From Chrysaora quinquecirrha (lineage: Eukaryota; Cnidaria; Scyphozoa; Semaeostomeae; Pelagiidae): 64,000 bases of DNA. A model generated the notes under the pieces. The model was not told the origin of the DNA. It did not search any database and saw nothing but the letters and a program-made list of their open reading frames with translations. The stretch is taken from NCBI GenBank assembly GCA_014526335.1, contig JACTAT010000032.1, positions 4,624,914 through 4,688,913 of the forward strand. Direction: 5' to 3'. Positions 59,593 through 64,000 of the stretch are shown one piece after another (position 1 is the stretch's first letter; each line of letters begins with the position of its first letter). The position numbers and the translations under genes are program-made.

Positions 59593-62218
59593 GGCTATTA
59601 CTAAAAGCAGGAACGGGGAATATCAGCGGGAACGGGCAGGAATCACCGGGAACGGGAACGTGCGGGAACGACGGGCGGGAACGAGCGGGAACGAGCGGGA
59701 ACGGGAACGGGCGGGAACGAGCGGGAATGACCGGGAATCAGCGGGAACGAGCGGGAATCAGCGGGAACGAGCGGGAATGACCGGGAATCAGCGGGAACGA
59801 GCGGGAATCAGCGGGAACGAGCGGGAATGACCGGGAATCAGCGGGAATGACCGGGAATCAGCGGGCGAGGGAATGACCGGGAATCAGCGGGAACGGGCGG
59901 GAACGAGCGGGAACGACGAAGCGGGAATGACCGGGAACGGGAACGAGCGGGAACGGCAGCGGAACGAGCGGGAATCAGCGGGAACGAGCGGGAACAGGCG
60001 GGAACGGGAACAAGCGGGAACGAGCGGGAACGGGCGGGAACGGAGGGTTCTAAGAGTCACAAAAGATCGAAAAATAAATATTAAATGACAATGATTTATA
60101 AGCTTAATGCCTGCCAAATCGAATCGTCATTTTCAAATACTAATTAGGAAAAAAGAAGAAATTGAAAATATCACTAAATTTACTTTAAAAATTTTAAAAT
60201 CGAAAACACAAAAAATGCAACAATTTTAGGATTGGAAAACAACGATATTTTGATAACAAACGTTTACATGTGCGTAAACACGAGATCTTGAAGTGGAGTA
60301 AATGAAATCAATGAAATTGCATAACCGAAACAACATGATCGCCTACCGGAAGCAGCCGGAAGCCGAGTAACTTGAACTTCTGTAAACTTGTGACACAACA
60401 CAAAGGATTGAATTTTTTCATGACACTATATCATTTGATACATGGTCAAAACAGTAAGATACAAGTTAAAAAATTGAAATTGAAAATTAAAAGTAATAAC
60501 AAACTAAGAATTTTTTGGGTGGACAAATTAATTAAAATATTGAAGTTTTTTGAGATAAATAGAAATATAAAGATGAAGGTTTATTTTATTCAAGTTCAGC
60601 CTCGCGACCCCACAGCACAGTTGAAAACGAGGGGCAAATCACTCCAAAAAATCTCGTCCACTTTTTGAAAAAGGCTATTGTTATTTTGAAAATCCTTTAA
60701 TAATTTTCAGGAAATTCTATTGTTCTTTGTGAAAATCCCAAAATCTCGTCCAGTTAAAGGAAGTGATTTGCCCTCGGTGGAAAAATAAGGAAATATGCAA
60801 TTGGAGTACGAGTAGCGCAGGAATGACCTGTGTAATACAAGGGGGATTGCTGCAAAAAGGTGATTTCGTGATCATAGGAATGCAAAGTTGTGCCAAGTTT
60901 AGCGGAAGGAAGTATGAGAAGTTGAAAATGAATGAATGCATAGCCTGAACCGAACCAAAATAAAGGGCCTATAATTACGATGTCTTCTTGTACTAAAATA
61001 GGTACCAAACACATTCGTAGACTTCAAATTCTAAATTCTACAACATTTTACTGGTTTTACGTTTCTGTGTACTGTTGTAATTCTTTCTTCAGGAACTGTA
61101 GTGTTCGAAAGCCCCGAACCATATTCATAAAATCTTTTTCAAATTCACAAAATTTGGGGATTTTATTTAACATAAGAAACGCTACCAAATGTTTAAAGAG
61201 CAAAGTTTCTTATAGAAAAAAGAAAATAAGTGTATTTTTGCACAACAAACTCAAGAATGTAAAGTTAAACTACGTAATAAATTCCAAATATTAAATTCAA
61301 TTACGATCACGAATTGTCCTAAAATTTCCAAGAAGATTTTGTTTTCATTTGTCATTAGGTAAATAGGTATGTTTTTGTTCTCAAGTTGGAATATCTCTAA
61401 TTGAGGCAAAAATCATGAATCAATTAAATCCTTTGTGTTGTGTCACAAGTTTACAGAAGTTCAAGTTACTCGGCTTCCGGCTGCTTCCGGTAGGCGATCA
61501 TGTTGTTTCGGTTATGCGCAATTTCATTTACTCCACTTCAAGATCTCGTGTTTACGCACATGTAAACGTTTGTTATCAAAATATCGTTGTTTTCCAATCC
61601 TAAAATTGTTGCATTTTTTGTGTTTTCGATTTTAAAATTTTTAAAGTAAATTTAGTGATATTTTCAATTTCTTCTTTTTTCCTAATTAGTATTTGAAAAT
61701 GACGATTCGATTTGGCAGGCATTAAGCTTATAAATCATTGTCATTTAATATTTATTTTTCGATCTTTTGTGACTCTTAGAACCCTCCGTTCCGCTGATTC
61801 CCGCCTGTTCCCGCTGATTCCCGCTCGTTCCCACTTGTTCCCGCCCGTTCCCGCTCGTTCCCGCCCGTTCCCGCGTTCCCGGTCATTTTCGCTCGTTCCC
61901 CGTTCCCGCTCGTTCCCGCTGTTCCCGGTCATTCCCGCTCGTTCCCGCTCGTTCCCGCCCGCCGCTGATTCCCGGTCATTCCTGCTCATTCCCGCTCGTT
62001 CCCGCTCGTTCCCGCTGATTCCCGGTCATTACCGCTCGTTCCCGCTGATTCCCGGTGATTCCCGCTCGTTCCCGCTGATTCCCGCTGATTCCCGCTCGTT
62101 CCCGCTGATTCCCGGTCATTCCCGCTGATTCCCGCGCGTTCCCGCACGTTCCCGCACGTTCCCGGTGATTCCCGCTCGTTCCCGCTGATATTCCCCGTTC
62201 CTGCTTTTAGTAATAGCC
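59593..62218. mobile_element. Foldback element with decamer-repeat arms, 2.6 kb
   Basis: Two inverted arms, about 59593-60425 and 61405-62218. Both start GGCTATTACTAAAAGCAGGA and continue into a minisatellite of GGGAACGAGC, GGGAATGACC and GGGAATCAGC decamers (59612-60045 and complement 61787-62205). An approximately 370-bp unique arm follows that includes TTGGCAGGCATTAAGCTTAT in one orientation. The roughly 980-bp centre has no transposase; it holds a smaller inverted repeat (60628-60782). The architecture fits Drosophila FB-type or other foldback elements. The class and target duplication are undetermined. Confidence 0.85.
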
Positions 62219-62504
62219 ATGTAGGATTTGAAGCATTTCACCTTTATTTGAATTATACATGAATTTGAAGTAAAGTTTGATTCCTAACATTTTTTGAAAC
62301 GACCAAAATTCCTGTTGTTCACACGGAGAGGATTCCCTTACTGGAAATGTCTACCATTTTCCAGAAAAATGTTGCTCCCGACCCAGACCTCTTTTAAAAG
62401 GTCTATTGGGTAATTGGATTATTAGATAATTAGATGATCGGATGATTGGTTAATTAGATAAGACGAAGAGTGGAACTTGCAGTATGTTTCTAGCTAGCAA
62501 ATTT

Positions 62505-63670
62505 TTCTGTGACGTGATGGGCCAATTGTTTTGTGACGTCAAATTAATGAAATACTCGCATCAGCTTAATTCAAATTTCTACTCGTCTTCGCAAACTTAA
62601 GTTTGAAATTTTATAAAGAGTTCTACAATTTTGCTTTTACTTGAGAAATATCACAATGTCTACATAAAAAAATTGTCTTGCATGTGCCGTTGGCGCAGCC
62701 ACAGTTTCAATATGCAGTTAGGCGTATATGAAGTATCGCCACCCGTATGTACAAAGAAGAATTAAAGGTTTTATGTGCCAAACTTGTGTCGATCCATTGT
62801 ACTTGTTTCGACCTGTGTAAGAACGAAGACTACGTAACTCTAGGCTTACAGTACAAAAGTGGCTTGTTTTATGGACTCATGGTTATAGCGTCATTAATTC
62901 AAGTTCTTGCAGCTTCTAGCCTGATACGGTGGGGATGGTCCTCAGTCGCCATCATTCTGTACCTTCAGGCCTTGGAAGCAATAGTGGCTACATTACGAAC
63001 TCGTGCGTAAGATAAGATGAAATCCAGGCACCATCTAATTTGGTTTGATTTTTCATAGTTGAAGCATAAAGGCAACCAGATTGAGACGCTAAAGAAAGTC
63101 AACATGGCGGTCATGGCTCATCCTGTTACCAAATCAGCTTCAACCAAAAAAACAAGAAGTCAAATCCGTGAAATTGCAGTGCAGACATCAAATACACATT
63201 GTCTTGATGCCTCTACGTCAACAACAGACCCTGGACTGGAAGAGGGCTCCATTTCTTCAGCATCAAGCAGTGATGATGTTTATGTTCTTTGCAAGAACTT
63301 GAATTAATGACGCTATAACCATGAGTCCATAAAACAAGCCACTTTTGTACTGTAAGCCTAGAATTACGTAGTCTTCGTTCTTACACAGGTCGAAACAAGT
63401 ACAATGGATCGACACAAGTTTGGCACATAAAACCTTTAATTCTTCTTTGTACATACGGGTGGCGATACTTCATGTACGCCTAACTGCATATTGAAACTGT
63501 GGCTGCGCCAACGGCACATGCAAGACTATTTCGTTTTGTAAACATTGTGAGCTTTCTCAAGTAAAAGCAAAATTGTACAACTCTTTATAAAATTTTGAGC
63601 TTAACTTTGCGGAGACAAGTAGAATTTCGAATTAAGCTGATGCGAGTATCTCATTAATTTGACGTCACAT
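62505..63670. repeat. Inverted duplication, about 400-bp arms
   Basis: Left arm about 62505-62912 and right arm about 63289-63670 are inverted copies: TAGGCTTACAGTACAAAAGT against ACTTTTGTACTGTAAGCCTA, and CTCGCATCAGCTTAATTC against GAATTAAGCTGATGCGAG. Each arm carries a degenerate exon 1 of the unrecognised gene. Identical small open frames on opposite strands come from this. Confidence 0.85.
62656..63307 (+). pseudogene. Decayed, rearranged paralogue of the 57201-59590 gene
   Basis: The exon 2 counterpart (about 63059-63307, after a TTTTTCATAG acceptor) keeps an open frame, KKVNMAVMAHPV then VQTSNTHCLDASTST then SSASSSDDVYVLC. It is broken one residue later relative to the intact copy and runs into the inverted arm. 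The exon 1 counterpart (VGAATVSICS then AYMKYRHPY) has a TAG in place of the tryptophan and an earlier TAA. An inverted second copy lies at 63360-63550. No splice donor matching the intact gene is seen. I call it a pseudogene made during the inverted duplication. Confidence 0.6.
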
Positions 63671-63792
63671 GAAATTGGCCGATTGCGTCACAGAAAAATT
63701 TGCTGTAATCATGCTAGCTGGTAACATACTGCAAGCCTGCAAATTCCACCATTCGTAAACGCTCTTCATAATCGATCCGTTTTCAGACGGTG

Positions 63793-64000
63793 CGGCGGAG
63801 AGACGACAGAAATGTATAAACGACTGAACGACTAAAAATTTGGTGTCAGAATGTTTTTATATCATTTAAAATTACAATATCAAAACGTAAAATTAAGTTT
63901 AAGCTAAAGCCGCCCCTTCGACAAACAGTGCCAACGAATGAAGGAGATTCGAACAAAAATACGTCCATGACCACGAGGCACACTCTAAGCTCAAGTCAAA
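63793..64000. repeat. Direct duplication, copy B (truncated by window end)
   Basis: Counterpart of 55803-56010, including the first ~90 bp of the GCCGCCCCTTCG-type MITE. The window ends inside it. Confidence 0.8.

Noticed and set aside
59469..60117. Open frames with RERAGISGN or RSFPLIPADSRS repeats
   Set aside because: They are read-outs of the GGGAACGAGC decamer arms of the foldback element, mirrored in the opposite arm.
62747..63454. Two identical frames (MYKEELKVLCAK...) on opposite strands
   Set aside because: Produced by the inverted duplication. The sequence derives from the intron side of the decayed exon 1 in a shifted frame.

Overview
This is a nuclear window from an AT-rich animal genome. 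The genes are split by spliceosomal introns (GT-AG borders, phases that match across exons). Four of them belong to families found in animals: a DENND6-type DENN protein, a NOPCHAP1 (C12orf45) homologue, a Bicaudal-D (BICD) homologue and TIMM17. A selenocysteine tRNA is also present. Single-pass introns of about 0.2-1.7 kb crowded with small inverted-repeat transposons, and very large satellite arrays, suggest an early-branching or otherwise repeat-rich invertebrate. The sequence alone does not fix the phylum.

Layout. 1-5.6 kb holds repeats: a tandemly duplicated 1.5-kb unit with tRNA-like pol III boxes, then small inverted repeats. 5.66-19.68 kb is DENND6 on the minus strand, with 20 recognised exons. 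Its introns carry MITEs, a 21-bp AT-rich minisatellite, a roughly 60-bp minisatellite and the tRNA-Sec gene. 20.29-22.2 kb is NOPCHAP1 on the plus strand, head to head with DENND6; it ends in an apparent one-base frameshift. 22.4-25.9 kb is intergenic with MITE-like elements. 25.95-32.14 kb is BICD on the minus strand, with two coding exons. 32.5-44.7 kb is a 37-bp satellite with about 280 copies and higher-order structure, interrupted by a 1.75-kb palindromic element. 46.9-54.26 kb is TIMM17 on the plus strand (first short exon not found). Its last intron holds a 4.5-kb array built on an 18-bp perfect palindrome with a BglII core. 55.8-64 kb is a duplicated region around an unrecognised small membrane-anchored protein gene (minus strand, with an apparent one-base frameshift). 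A 2.6-kb foldback element with decamer-repeat arms abuts its start codon, and a rearranged, decayed paralogue follows.

The genes are housekeeping and trafficking genes and do not form one pathway: Rab GEF (DENND6), snoRNP assembly (NOPCHAP1), dynein adaptor (BICD), mitochondrial import (TIMM17) and selenocysteine decoding (tRNA-Sec). What stands out is the DNA between and inside them: two large satellites, two big foldback or palindromic structures and more than a dozen non-autonomous inverted-repeat elements. Translated open frames inside the minisatellites are artefacts of the repeats.
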